From Sporosarcina sp. 6E9 (lineage in GTDB: Bacteria; Bacillota; Bacilli; Bacillales_A; Planococcaceae): a stretch of DNA of 64,000 nucleotides. The DNA lies in contig NZ_JAGEMN010000002.1 in assembly GCF_017921835.1 (NCBI RefSeq), positions 124,001 to 188,000 on the forward strand, written 5' to 3'. Under the pieces are notes generated by a model that saw only the letters and a list, made by a program, of their open reading frames with translations, did not search any database and was not told the origin of the DNA. Both the position numbers and the translations under genes were made by a program. This document shows positions 8,697 through 17,882 of this stretch, in pieces; position 1 is the first letter of the stretch, and each line of letters opens with the position of its first letter.

Positions 8697-8872
8697 TAAT
8701 TTCAATAAACAGGGGACGTTATTTAGAACTTTCACCTTTGATATAGAAACGGCAAGCACTTGAACAACGAAGCATTTAGGTACACGATATCGCTATAGTT
8801 TCATCTATACTTTACTTATCATTTTCTAGACCGTTACACCACCAAGATCCACACAGAAGAGGAGGAGATAAA

Positions 8873-9577
8873 ATGAATGAGCAATTTAATACTAGCAAGA
8901 TTACGTTTTGGGGCTTTGCATTTTTACTCCTCGTTCTTTTTGAAACGGTTTTTCTACGCACGGGTAGTATCGCTTTTGTGATTATCGGTTCATTTCTCCT
9001 TTATTTTGGAATTCGAAAACAATCGAAGTTTCTTGTCATTACAGGGTTTATTTTTATTATTCTTGCCTTATTCACTTTATGGAGTTTACGTCTTTTAGCT
9101 TTACTCTTTGTCATTAATATTCTCTATAAATTATGGAAAGGTGTTCCCGCAGAAACAATTATGCGGCCACTCCATGAATATAAAAAAGAAACGCCGAACG
9201 GCATCTGGAAGAATAATTTATTTTCAGTCCAGTCATCGCCATTTTCATCTTACGAGTGGGAAGACATTCACATTCAAGGTTTCTTTGGTGATATTACAAT
9301 CGATGTCACGGAGACGGTTCTTCCGAAAGGAACTTCCCTCATCTCAGTCAGACAAGGAATCGGGAAAATTAAAATCGAATTACCCTATGAGATTCCGGTT
9401 CGCGTCCATTACACCACTCTTTTCGGCGAAGCAAAACTTTTTGGCGTTCATAAAAAGAGGCTAATCAATGAATTTCTTCATATGAAAGACGGTTATTCGG
9501 AGTCGACGAATAATGGCCCGGAACTCATTATCACGCTATCTACTTGGGCTGGGGATGTAGAGGTGACACGTAAATGA
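8873..9577 (+). CDS. liaF: LiaF-like regulator of the envelope-stress response
   Basis: A 234-aa protein with four hydrophobic segments in residues 10-90 and a soluble C-terminal domain (about 115-234) of the LiaF/YvqF type, ending in the beta-rich ELIITLSTWAGDVEV. LiaF holds the LiaS kinase inactive until antibiotics disturb the lipid II cycle. GAGGAGGAGA precedes the ATG. The stop overlaps the kinase start in an ATGA, so liaF and liaS are translationally coupled. The order liaF-liaS-liaR is that of Bacillus subtilis. Confidence 0.88.
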   Translation: MNEQFNTSKITFWGFAFLLLVLFETVFLRTGSIAFVIIGSFLLYFGIRKQSKFLVITGFIFIILALFTLWSLRLLALLFVINILYKLWKGVPAETIMRPLHEYKKETPNGIWKNNLFSVQSSPFSSYEWEDIHIQGFFGDITIDVTETVLPKGTSLISVRQGIGKIKIELPYEIPVRVHYTTLFGEAKLFGVHKKRLINEFLHMKDGYSESTNNGPELIITLSTWAGDVEVTRK

Positions 9578-10602
9578 GAAAAGTGATTGCGCGCGGTTTT
9601 TTCCTGACATTCCTATTTACCACGATTGCTGCACTCTACCTCTATTTCCTAATTGGCTTGCCATTAGAAGAAAGTTGGCGCGCATTTTATGAGTTAACAG
9701 TTTCCTCTGTCCCGATCGGATGGTGGATACTGAATACCGCCCTCCTCCTAGGATGGGCCATTGCTATCTGGACGCATAATTTGGAACGCTCAAAAGAAAA
9801 AGTCATTGAAGAAAGACTCACTAACTTACTTGCGACCGACGGCGATACCTATCCGAAAGATAAATTCACACCTCGTATGGACCGGACAATTGAAACAGTT
9901 TCGGATTTAATTCATTCGCAACGAAAGAGCTTGAAGCGAATTACCGACGAAAGAGCTGAAACTCAAGACCAACTTATTCAAGAACGTATCGTACAGGAAC
10001 GTCAAAGACTTGCGCGGGAATTACATGATTCTGTTTCTCAACAGTTATTCGCCGCTTCTATGCTATTGTCCGCAATTACAGAGGGCGAAGAAGACGATGA
10101 CGCAAAAGTACCCCTTCACCAAGTCGAACGAATGGTCCAACAAGCTCAATTGGAAATGAGGGCCTTACTCCTCCATCTCCGTCCAGCCGCGCTTAAAAAC
10201 AAGTCCCTTGCAGAAGGACTTGAAGAGCTGTTAGTCGAATTGAAAGAGAAAGTATTATTTGATATTCGTTACCGTTTGGAAGAAGTACATCTTTCTAAAG
10301 GGGCCGAGGATCACCTATTCCGAATTGCCCAAGAGACATTGTCCAATACATTGCGCCATGCGCAAGCAACTGAAGTTGAAATTCTTTTAGTAGAACGTGA
10401 TGATCTAGCGATTTTACGCGTGCAAGATAACGGCATCGGCTTTAAAGAAGTTGACGAAAAAGCAGGTTCTTACGGCTTGCAAAATGTAAAAGAACGAGCA
10501 GTTGAAGTTGGGGCAACTTGTAAAATTGTCTCTGTTCCTTCGCAAGGTACAATTATTGAAGTGAAATTACCCATTTTGAAAGGAGATGAATCGATTGATT
10601 AA
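9574..10602 (+). CDS. liaS: LiaS-like sensor histidine kinase
   Basis: A 342-aa NarL-type sensor kinase. Two transmembrane helices (about 8-28 and 48-68) enclose a very short extracytoplasmic loop, the intramembrane-sensing layout. Then come a HAMP-like linker and coiled coil, the dimerisation helix with phospho-His in RELHDSVSQQLF (about 151), and an ATPase domain with the N-box AQETLSNTLRHAQA and G-box DNGIGFKEV. It overlaps liaF by 4 nt and liaR by 8 nt with the liaR start chosen here. It senses lipid II-cycle disturbance through LiaF in known relatives. Confidence 0.92.
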   Translation: MRKVIARGFFLTFLFTTIAALYLYFLIGLPLEESWRAFYELTVSSVPIGWWILNTALLLGWAIAIWTHNLERSKEKVIEERLTNLLATDGDTYPKDKFTPRMDRTIETVSDLIHSQRKSLKRITDERAETQDQLIQERIVQERQRLARELHDSVSQQLFAASMLLSAITEGEEDDDAKVPLHQVERMVQQAQLEMRALLLHLRPAALKNKSLAEGLEELLVELKEKVLFDIRYRLEEVHLSKGAEDHLFRIAQETLSNTLRHAQATEVEILLVERDDLAILRVQDNGIGFKEVDEKAGSYGLQNVKERAVEVGATCKIVSVPSQGTIIEVKLPILKGDESID

Positions 10603-11227
10603 GATTTTATTGGTCGATGATCATGAAATGGTTCGTATCGGTGTTTCCGCATACTTGAAAATTCAACCTGATATGGAAGTTGTCGGGGAGGCTGTTAATG
10701 GAGTTGAGGCGGTCGAAAAAGCGCTTGAATTACGACCAGACATTATATTAATGGATATGGTCATGCCTGGCATGAACGGGGCCGAGGCGACCAAAGTGAT
10801 TATTGATCAATGGCCAGAAGCGAAAATTATGATTGTTACTAGCTTTTTGGACGATGATAAAGTGTATCCCGCACTGGAAGCAGGTGCAATTAGCTACATT
10901 TTAAAAACATCGAATGCAAAACGGATTGCAGAAGCCATTCGTGAAACACTTAAAGGCCAGACTGTGTTGGAGCCGGAAGTCACAACAAAAATGATGAAGC
11001 GAATGCGCGTTGGCCATCAATCGTCGCCACATGAGCAGTTAACGGAACGGGAACTTGAAGTATTGCTTCATATTTCAAAAGGAAAAACAAACCAAGAAAT
11101 CGCAGATGAGTTATTCATCGCTGTTAAAACAGTAAAAACGCATGTGAGTAATTTATTATCCAAATTAGAAGTGCAAGATCGAACGCAAGCGGTAATCTAT
11201 GCGTTTCAACATGATTTAGTAAAATAA
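10595..11227 (+). CDS. liaR: LiaR-like response regulator
   Basis: A NarL/FixJ-type regulator of 210 aa. The receiver contains DDHEMVRIG at the N-terminus and the phospho-Asp in ILMDMVMPG; the C-terminus is a LuxR-type helix-turn-helix (LTERELEVLLHISKGKTNQEIA). An ATG at 10586 touches the ribosome-binding site AAAGGAG, so the TTG at 10595, 9 nt after it, is preferred. That start also matches the usual LiaR N-terminus. It is the expected activator of the LiaI-PspA promoter at the left end of the locus. Confidence 0.9.
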   Translation: MIKILLVDDHEMVRIGVSAYLKIQPDMEVVGEAVNGVEAVEKALELRPDIILMDMVMPGMNGAEATKVIIDQWPEAKIMIVTSFLDDDKVYPALEAGAISYILKTSNAKRIAEAIRETLKGQTVLEPEVTTKMMKRMRVGHQSSPHEQLTERELEVLLHISKGKTNQEIADELFIAVKTVKTHVSNLLSKLEVQDRTQAVIYAFQHDLVK

Positions 11228-11262
11228 AAGTCAGCTCCCCTCAATTATGGGCGCTGACTTTT
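11226..11262 (+). terminator. Terminator after liaR
   Basis: Stem AAAAGTCAGC paired with GCTGACTTTT with a C-rich loop, immediately after the liaR stop. It may also serve the convergent DinB-like gene ending at 11270. Confidence 0.75.
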
Positions 11263-11269
11263 AGTCGTT

Positions 11270-11746
11270 TTATATGACTGTGGCACGATTTAATCCATCG
11301 ATTATTCCTGTGTGCAGACCTTCATGCCAAATCGTAAATAAGATTAACGAATCGATTGTCTTGATCGTATGTTGACCAAAATTTATCGGATTTTCTAATG
11401 GTTCTTCGAGTGTCCCCGCAAGTACTTTCGTTAGACGTGGGGTTTGTGCTGTCAATGCAGCAATGACTTCTTCGTTTGAAGGAATATCCCCTTCCCATAT
11501 TGCAGGCGAAGACCCTCTTACAAAAAGCGGAATCCAGTCGGCATTTACAATCTCATATTCTGCATCTACTAGATGTACAAAATACTCTAACGTCACACAG
11601 ATATGTCCGGCGTTCCACCGTATTGTATTACTAAATCCAGTCGGTTGCGTATCCCACTCAGCATCAACTGATTGTTCCAGACGACCTAACGTATACAAAC
11701 GCGCGAAATTCAACTGATTTAGGATTTCGATTACCAACACACTCAT
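11270..11746 (-). CDS. DinB-family protein
   Basis: A 158-aa DinB/YfiT-like four-helix-bundle protein. The likely metal triad is His in WNAGHICV (about 48) and the two His of WHEGLHTG (about 140 and 144). Several relatives are metal-dependent thiol transferases (bacillithiol S-transferases) acting on electrophiles; the substrate here is unknown. No good ribosome-binding site precedes the ATG, but the stop of the small gene upstream is only 8 nt away, so translational coupling is likely. Confidence 0.8.
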   Translation of the reverse strand: MSVLVIEILNQLNFARLYTLGRLEQSVDAEWDTQPTGFSNTIRWNAGHICVTLEYFVHLVDAEYEIVNADWIPLFVRGSSPAIWEGDIPSNEEVIAALTAQTPRLTKVLAGTLEEPLENPINFGQHTIKTIDSLILFTIWHEGLHTGIIDGLNRATVI

Positions 11747-11754
11747 TTCTGGTT

Positions 11755-11955
11755 CTATGTTCTTTTTTTATGGTCACCGTAAGCGGATTGTTTATGTTCG
11801 TCTTGTTCTGTTTCTTTAAATTCATTTTCTCGGAAAACTTCCGTTTCATTCGATTCGGCTGGATCCGAAAGAGGTAGGTCAGCGTCTTTCTCCCCATGTT
11901 TACCAACTTTAGGTTCAAAATCAGCTTTGTTTGGATAATTTTTATGTGTTTTCAT
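11755..11955 (-). CDS. Small hydrophilic protein of unknown function
   Basis: A 66-aa, very charged protein rich in Lys, Glu, Asp and Asn, with no hydrophobic segment and probably disordered. AAGGAGACG lies 7 nt before the ATG, which supports translation. It is followed 8 nt later by the DinB-like gene, so the two form a small operon. I do not recognise the family; the composition is reminiscent of small stress or spore-associated hydrophilic proteins, but nothing proves that. Confidence 0.55.
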   Translation of the reverse strand: MKTHKNYPNKADFEPKVGKHGEKDADLPLSDPAESNETEVFRENEFKETEQDEHKQSAYGDHKKRT

Positions 11956-12100
11956 TGTTTATCGTCTCCTTCTACTAAGATTATTACTTAGCCTTACTAT
12001 TATTATACCCGATTTCGAGTATAAAGACTATTTAGAAATTTACTCTTTACACAGCCCATTTCCCGACATATAGTATTAACAAAGACAGTGGAGGTGTGAA

Positions 12101-12748
12101 ATGATAAAGGGACTTATATTCGCTTTGGCTAGTACTCTATTTTTACTTTGGATTGAACAAGGAATAGAAGTTTCGTATGTTTGGAAAACGATGGCAAAAA
12201 TTATTCTTTTTCTTGTTATTCCACTAATCGTATTCAGGAAAACAAAACTAACTTTTCTGGAATTAAAAAAGACAGGCCGGACAAGCTTACGGATCGCATT
12301 TTTTTCCGGTCTTGTTATCATGTTCGTAATTATCGCAGCCTTTATTTTACTCATGCCTTCTATTGATATTGATTCGCTACTTTTAGACTTAAATGAACGA
12401 GCAGGTGTGACTGCCTCTGTATTTCCTTTTGTTGCACTTTACATTCTAATCGGGAATTCACTTTTAGAAGAGTTTTTCTTTCGCGGATTGTTGCCGAGCT
12501 TCTTTAAGCATAAGTTTTACAGGTTGTTAATCCCTTCCCTACTTTTCGCAGTCTATCATATCGCAATCTTTTTACCTTGGTTCAGCTTACCAATTCTCCT
12601 ACTTGCTGTAATCGGTTTATGGGTTGGCGGTTTCATATTCCAATGGGTGAATGAGCGGAGCGGAACCATCTTACCCTCATGGATCATTCATATGTTTGCG
12701 GATATCGGCGTTCTATTAGTTGGGGTTTATATATTTTATTTCTATTAA
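12101..12748 (+). CDS. CPBP-family intramembrane metalloprotease
   Basis: A 215-aa membrane protein of the CAAX protease and bacteriocin-processing (Abi) family. The three motifs are visible: EEFFFRG (about 126) with the paired Glu, YHIAIFLPW (about 150), and WIIHMFAD (about 195). About six hydrophobic segments surround them. Members cleave membrane peptides or give self-immunity to bacteriocins; no bacteriocin gene is nearby. GGAGGTG precedes the ATG. It is monocistronic, ending at a perfect hairpin. Confidence 0.88.
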   Translation: MIKGLIFALASTLFLLWIEQGIEVSYVWKTMAKIILFLVIPLIVFRKTKLTFLELKKTGRTSLRIAFFSGLVIMFVIIAAFILLMPSIDIDSLLLDLNERAGVTASVFPFVALYILIGNSLLEEFFFRGLLPSFFKHKFYRLLIPSLLFAVYHIAIFLPWFSLPILLLAVIGLWVGGFIFQWVNERSGTILPSWIIHMFADIGVLLVGVYIFYFY

Positions 12749-12753
12749 AAGAT

Positions 12754-12779
12754 GGGACTGCTAATAAATTAGCAGTCCC
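12754..12779. terminator. Bidirectional terminator
   Basis: A perfect stem, GGGACTGCTAA with TTAGCAGTCCC, around a 4-nt loop between convergent genes. A T-run follows on the minus strand; the tail is weaker on the plus strand. Confidence 0.75.
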
Positions 12780-12794
12780 GTACTTTCATTACGT

Positions 12795-14462
12795 TTATGG
12801 TATTAGTGGATCGTCATTGTTTCCTTCGCCTTCAAACGGGTATCTCTCGCCCGGTTTCGGTTCATTATATGAAGCGTCTTGTCTTGGAGTTGAGTTTTTC
12901 GGGTCAACTTCCGCTTTATTTACAACATCTTTAATCTCGTTTTTAGCTTCGGCTTTTTCTTGTTCCCATTTTTCTTTTGAAACTTCAGCACCCGATAAGC
13001 TAGTTTCCATTTCTGATAAGTATCGTGAAGCATGCTCTCGGCCGCCTAGACCAAATGCAAGACCAAATGCGAGTGCAACGCCTCCGAGTATGAGAATAAA
13101 CGCCGCATTGATAATCGCTGGTGCAATTCCAAGCTGACTTAGTGCCATGAAGAAGGCAAATGCTAGAATTGCATATTTCGCAACATATCGTAGAACATGC
13201 GGTGCACCGGATGGTTTTGTCATCACACTACCAACAAAACGTTCAGCAAGATTCGCTAACCAGAAGCCAACAGCTAGAATCACGACTGCTGCTAAAACCA
13301 GCGGCAAGTATGCAAATATGCCGGTAGCTAATGTCACCATGAAGTGTAAATTTACAACTTGCAATGCTTCAACAACGAACAACAAAATGACGACAATTTG
13401 TACAATTGTTCCTATAATCTCTGCTAGCGACGGCATAGAAGGTTTTACAGAACGAACGCCCATTTTGCCGAACAATGAATTGACACCTAAATTTTCAAGC
13501 AGTGATACAACAACACCTTTAATCCATTTCGCAAGCAATACGCCAACCAACACAAGTACGACTGCAATTATGATTTTCGGTATCATACCAACAACATCAT
13601 GTAACATGCCAATGGCTGGTTCTGAAATCCCTCGTAAGTCAAGTGCTTCAAGTGAGGAAATCGTAACCGGAATCATGATGAGTATGAACACAATCGTTCC
13701 AACTAATTGTGAAAGGCTTGTTCCTTTTAAAAATGAAGATAGCTTTAATTTATTTGCAAAGCGATCTGTTCCAATTGATTCCAAGAATTTCGTTAAAACA
13801 ACGCGGATAATCTTTGCAACGATAAACCCTACTGCAAAAATAATTGCTGCTCCGACCAATTTTGGTATAAAGTTTAAAAATCCTTGTAGTAATCCTTCAA
13901 ATGGACCACTCACACCGCTTAATCCCAACGCATGCAAGACAGCTGGCATGAATAAGAGCAGTATTAGATAAAATGCAATATTGGAGGCATTATCAATCCA
14001 TTTCGACTTATTTGCTTCCTCAGCAGATACACCGGCTTTCACAAAATACTTATTAAGATTTAACTTGTTCCCCGCCATGAGGATGAATTTCTTCACGACA
14101 AGTGCGAGAATCCAAGCAATAAATAAAATGAGTGCTGCTTTTAAAATACCCAGAATAGCACCCGCAAACCCTGAATAAATTGAAACAAACGGTGTTGCAA
14201 TTAGGCTCATATTCATAACATTAAAGAACATAATCAATGCGAGTAGCATGATACCCCAAAATACAACTTTACTAATAATCTTTTCGATATTCCATTTCGA
14301 TTCTGTGGTTCCAAGACGTTCATTCATGCGAAATTTACGCAGAAGCTTGTAAACCGCTCCTTGGACAACCTTCGCAACAATGAATCCAACAAGTAAAATT
14401 AGTAAGCCAATTAATAAATCAGGCAACCAACTTAAATATCCTTGCATTGTAAAGTCTGACAT
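12795..14462 (-). CDS. Mechanosensitive-channel-like membrane protein with TM-helix repeats
   Basis: A 555-aa protein built from about five repeated membrane units. Each repeat begins with a phrase like FIPKLVGAAIIFAVGFIVAK or MIPKIIIAVVLVLVGVLLAK followed by an amphipathic helix; the units occur near residues 10, 200, 290 and 390. This is the conserved TM-helix repeat of CmpX-type mechanosensitive channel relatives. The C-terminal 90 residues are a charged, Pro- and Glu-rich tail. The ATG at 14462 is chosen because GGGAGGAAA lies directly upstream; two earlier in-frame ATGs lie before that site. A stress or osmotic role is inferred. Confidence 0.75.
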   Translation of the reverse strand: MSDFTMQGYLSWLPDLLIGLLILLVGFIVAKVVQGAVYKLLRKFRMNERLGTTESKWNIEKIISKVVFWGIMLLALIMFFNVMNMSLIATPFVSIYSGFAGAILGILKAALILFIAWILALVVKKFILMAGNKLNLNKYFVKAGVSAEEANKSKWIDNASNIAFYLILLLFMPAVLHALGLSGVSGPFEGLLQGFLNFIPKLVGAAIIFAVGFIVAKIIRVVLTKFLESIGTDRFANKLKLSSFLKGTSLSQLVGTIVFILIMIPVTISSLEALDLRGISEPAIGMLHDVVGMIPKIIIAVVLVLVGVLLAKWIKGVVVSLLENLGVNSLFGKMGVRSVKPSMPSLAEIIGTIVQIVVILLFVVEALQVVNLHFMVTLATGIFAYLPLVLAAVVILAVGFWLANLAERFVGSVMTKPSGAPHVLRYVAKYAILAFAFFMALSQLGIAPAIINAAFILILGGVALAFGLAFGLGGREHASRYLSEMETSLSGAEVSKEKWEQEKAEAKNEIKDVVNKAEVDPKNSTPRQDASYNEPKPGERYPFEGEGNNDDPLIP

Positions 14463-14575
14463 TAAATTTCCTCCCATCATTTTGTTTCTTCCATATTGTT
14501 CTATTCCTACTAATGCTTCAAAATAAACATATTTTTGATAAACATTCTACTAATCTCTGGAAATACTACATAAAA

Positions 14576-14615
14576 AAACTGTACAACAACGCTAGATTAG
14601 CATGTTGTACAGTTT
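14576..14615 (-). terminator. Terminator of the two-component operon
   Basis: Stem AAACTGTACAACA with TGTTGTACAGTTT, followed on the minus strand by a run of T. It lies just after the stop of the sensor kinase gene. Confidence 0.85.
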
Positions 14616-14620
14616 TACTA

Positions 14621-16819
14621 TTAAATGAGTGGAACGAATACAGTTACTTTAAATAAATCCCCATCTACATCGATTTTCATTTCACCTTCATGCATATCGA
14701 CAATGGATTGGGCGATTGCAAGACCGAGACCTGAGCCGTCTGTATGACGCGATGTATCTGCACGTTTAAAGCGTTCGAATAGTTCATCACCGTTCTCATT
14801 TAATTCATACTTGGAGATGTTTTTCAGTTCGAACTTTGCTAAGTCTCCCGCTGATTTTAGCGTAATGTAAACGCGAGTACCGGGCATCGAATATTTGATC
14901 GCATTGACGATTAAATTATCTAGAACACGCCACCATCTTTGGCCATCAACATTTGCAACAATTTCAGTGTCCGGTAAGTTCACCCGGAAATCAAGGCCGG
15001 TTGCTAAAATATCATCCGCATGTTCCGCTAGTGCCTGTTGGAGTAATTGCGTCAAATCGACTCGTTGTTTATGAAGTTCTAAGTTTCCGCTGGCCATTTT
15101 CGATACTTCAAACAAGTCTTCGATTAATGTTTTCAATCGTTGTGATTTTTTATCAAGGATATCTACATATTTATGACGTTCTTCCTCTGTTAATTGCGGT
15201 GATTTCAATAAATCCGTGTACGTAATGATCGATGTAAGCGGTGTGCGTAAATCATGACTCACGTTGGTGATGAGTTCGGTTTTTAACCGTTCACTTTTCG
15301 CTTGCTCTGTCATCGATACTTTTACGCCTTCGCGCAGGTTGTTCAGATTTTTTGCGTGATTGGAAAGAGGTGACTTTCCTTCAATCCTAATTTCATCTTG
15401 TAGGCGTCCTTGCGCCATTTTTTCTGTCGCAATAATAATTCGGTTTAAGTAAGCTGAGCGTCTCATGAAAATATAGAGTACTGGTAAACCAAAAAACATG
15501 ACACATATTGCGTAAATGACAAGAAATATTGGATCAAAAAACATAAAAGTGAAACCAATGCCTGCTAGAAAAAATCCAATGAGCAAGATAAACGTTTGAA
15601 TGCCAATGGTTTTTTCCAGGAAGATTTCCTGTAGGGACCTAAAAAACTTCACAACGTAACTGCTTGCTATATCTGTTTCTAGTACCTCTTTATGCTTCCA
15701 TCGATCAACACAATTGACAAACTGAAACGCAATGGCCGCGATTGCGATTGCGAAAATGACGAGCCAACTACCATGTACAAGTAAATTTCCAGAATAGATT
15801 TGGAAGTAATGGCTAGGTTGTGCTTTCCGATAAATAATTTCGGTCGTAATTAGGATAGACAAGAAGAACAAACCAGCTTTCATGTCTATTTTCAAGTTAT
15901 CGTAGCGCGCATCGAAACTTGTGTTTGTTACCCATTCTTTTCTAAACTTAACTAGGGTAAATAAAACGACCGCTGTTAGTAATCCTACTATCCACATTGC
16001 ATAGGATGCATATTTCCTTTTATTAAATTCTGTCACTTGGCTATTCAAATAACCAGAAGCTAATGCAGTATTTGGGACAATAACTTCCCCTTCGAATGTC
16101 TTCACTTGGTTGTTAAATAAGGACGGATTGCCATTCGTCATTTCATCGAGCCCATCTAAAATAGCGGGCGGCCCTTCGGTGTAGTGATTACGTGGAATGG
16201 AATTCGCTTTGAATAATCCTTCCTCTTGATTAAACACCTTTTTGTATACTGATTTCACAGTTACACTACCGGATGAAAATATTTCACCAGTTTCCGCGTC
16301 CGTTAGATGATAGGCTATCGGAAAAAGTGACAGTTCAGTACCCTTAAGTTCATTTATATATTTTTCTAAAACAATTTCTTTTTCTGCTCGAATTTTGGCT
16401 TCAACATGCTCATCACTTTCGAAATTCTTCTCAACATCAGCGACTTTCATATCTCGTTCTTTGATTAATGCGGCTTCAAGTTTTTTATTCCCCGATGACT
16501 TAGCTTCATTCACTTGTTCCTCGTACTGGTCATGAAGATTGGTCAGTTGATCGGAAAGAGTACCATAATAATTGCGATGTTCCTCTATTTCATCACTTGT
16601 AACTGGAATTTTCTTTTTGGCTTCTTCAACATCAAGTGGGTTTAAAACCGCAGGCCCCAGCATATTATAAAAACTATCCATTTCCCTTTGAAAGTCTTCT
16701 GTATCGAAATAGGTTTTCCCAATATAAGCGGGCGAAAATTGCACTGCCGAGGGTATGGCTATTAATAGCAAGGCCGCGAGTAGTGCCCAGATAAAAAGCT
16801 GGATTTTATTATTCTTCAT
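14621..16819 (-). CDS. Sensor histidine kinase with large extracellular region
   Basis: A 732-aa kinase. After an N-terminal membrane helix (about 8-28) comes a roughly 240-residue extracellular part with Lys/Glu-rich coiled coil, then several membrane helices between about 275 and 455. A HAMP-like linker leads to the dimerisation domain with phospho-His in ITNVSHDLRTPLTSI (about 520) and an ATPase domain (NLIVNAIKYSMPG; GSGLGLAIAQ). It overlaps the preceding 60-codon frame by an ATGA and forms one operon with the response regulator. Its layout resembles antibiotic- or osmotic-stress kinases, but the signal is unknown. Confidence 0.88.
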   Translation of the reverse strand: MKNNKIQLFIWALLAALLLIAIPSAVQFSPAYIGKTYFDTEDFQREMDSFYNMLGPAVLNPLDVEEAKKKIPVTSDEIEEHRNYYGTLSDQLTNLHDQYEEQVNEAKSSGNKKLEAALIKERDMKVADVEKNFESDEHVEAKIRAEKEIVLEKYINELKGTELSLFPIAYHLTDAETGEIFSSGSVTVKSVYKKVFNQEEGLFKANSIPRNHYTEGPPAILDGLDEMTNGNPSLFNNQVKTFEGEVIVPNTALASGYLNSQVTEFNKRKYASYAMWIVGLLTAVVLFTLVKFRKEWVTNTSFDARYDNLKIDMKAGLFFLSILITTEIIYRKAQPSHYFQIYSGNLLVHGSWLVIFAIAIAAIAFQFVNCVDRWKHKEVLETDIASSYVVKFFRSLQEIFLEKTIGIQTFILLIGFFLAGIGFTFMFFDPIFLVIYAICVMFFGLPVLYIFMRRSAYLNRIIIATEKMAQGRLQDEIRIEGKSPLSNHAKNLNNLREGVKVSMTEQAKSERLKTELITNVSHDLRTPLTSIITYTDLLKSPQLTEEERHKYVDILDKKSQRLKTLIEDLFEVSKMASGNLELHKQRVDLTQLLQQALAEHADDILATGLDFRVNLPDTEIVANVDGQRWWRVLDNLIVNAIKYSMPGTRVYITLKSAGDLAKFELKNISKYELNENGDELFERFKRADTSRHTDGSGLGLAIAQSIVDMHEGEMKIDVDGDLFKVTVFVPLI

Positions 16820-16998
16820 GACGATAAGCCTCCGCTAAACATTCTTGTAAGTTGGACAATCATCCGGTTGGACCGGAATATTTCTCCGTAATACAGTTCG
16901 AAAATATGTGTAAAACAATAACCGATGCTAACGGTTGCTATGATGAGGGCAATAATTGACCAGATAAATGCGCTTTTACTTCTCGATTTTGTAGCCAA
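16816..16998 (-). CDS. Small one-helix membrane protein between regulator and kinase
   Basis: A 60-aa reading frame with a basic N-terminus (SRSKSAF) and one strong membrane helix (about residues 10-32). It starts at a TTG inside the 3' end of the response regulator gene and ends in a TCATGA that overlaps the kinase start by 4 nt. This tight coupling on both sides suggests a real gene. The weak spot is the start: TTG with only a GTGGGG-like sequence just upstream. It could be an accessory protein of the kinase, as small membrane partners of sensor kinases are known in other systems. No family was recognised. Confidence 0.5.
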   Translation of the reverse strand: MATKSRSKSAFIWSIIALIIATVSIGYCFTHIFELYYGEIFRSNRMIVQLTRMFSGGLSS

Positions 16999-17668
16999 TA
17001 CCCCACACCACTTTCACATATCGCGGATTTTTTGGATCTGCCTCAATCTTTTCACGGATTTTCCGAATATGAACCGCAACGATATTTTCAGCATTGTATG
17101 CCTGTTCGTTCCAAACGCGTTCGTAAATTTCATTGATCGAAAAAACACGTCCTGCATTTTTCATCAGTAATTCAGTTATTTTATATTCAATCGGCGTTAG
17201 TTTTACACCAACCCCATCAACCGTGATTTCTTTTGCTTCTTCATCAAGTGAAAGTCCATCAATGACAATCGTCTTTTGAGAACCTTCGTATGTGCCAAAT
17301 TGAACATAACGACGTAATTGCGATTTGACACGGGCCATTAATTCCATTGGATGGAAAGGTTTTGTTACGTAATCATCGGCACCTACTGATAAACCGTGTA
17401 TTTTATCGGAGTCTTCCGCCTTGGCACTTAACATTATAATCGGGATATTTTTCTCTTCCCTTATTTTGAATGTTGCTGTAATCCCATCCATATTCGGCAT
17501 CATAATATCAAGAATAAGTAGATGTACTGTTTGTGAACCTAGAAGTTCAAGCGCCTCTTTGCCATCTGCTGCCTTCAGCACCTCATACCCTTCATTTTTC
17601 AAATATATTTCAATGCCATCTCGAATCTCTTGGTCGTCATCCGCGACAAGGATTGTAAATTTAGCCAT
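16976..17668 (-). CDS. OmpR-family response regulator
   Basis: A regulator of 230 aa with receiver (VADDDQEIRDG near the N-terminus, phospho-Asp in LLILDIMMPN at about 51, VTKPF at about 100) and winged-helix effector domain (LTPIEYKITELLM; VHIRKIREKI). The ATG at 17668 is preferred because GAGG lies 8 nt upstream; an adjacent ATG at 17671 and a GTG at 17677 are alternatives. It is the first gene of an operon with the small membrane ORF and the 732-aa kinase, and presumably regulates envelope or stress genes. Confidence 0.9.
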   Translation of the reverse strand: MAKFTILVADDDQEIRDGIEIYLKNEGYEVLKAADGKEALELLGSQTVHLLILDIMMPNMDGITATFKIREEKNIPIIMLSAKAEDSDKIHGLSVGADDYVTKPFHPMELMARVKSQLRRYVQFGTYEGSQKTIVIDGLSLDEEAKEITVDGVGVKLTPIEYKITELLMKNAGRVFSINEIYERVWNEQAYNAENIVAVHIRKIREKIEADPKNPRYVKVVWGIGYKIEK

Positions 17669-17882
17669 CATCCGCACCTCGCTTTCTTCTATGATACCAA
17701 TTCTACTCGGTAAATCTTAACTTTCAGGCATACAAATTATGAAGACTTTCTTAAGATGTGATTTTATCTTTTTGTTCATGAACAATCTACAGATTGGCAG
17801 GAAAAATATGTATAGTGAATATGTTTTTTATATAGTATACTGAATTCAATGATTGTTCTTATTCATTGGAGGGGGGAGCCAT

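Noticed and set aside
8546..8746. 66-codon plus-strand frame across the GC-rich repeat
   Set aside because: The frame follows from the base composition of the repeat; no ribosome-binding site and no protein-like pattern.
13147..13971. 274-codon plus-strand frame opposite the TM-helix-repeat protein
   Set aside because: Shadow of the strong minus-strand gene; Thr/Ala/Asn-rich composition typical of antisense translation of membrane helices.
17853..17882. Upstream TTG start for the unknown envelope protein
   Set aside because: The segment contains the GGAGGGGGG ribosome-binding site itself, so translation more likely begins at the TTG at 17883.
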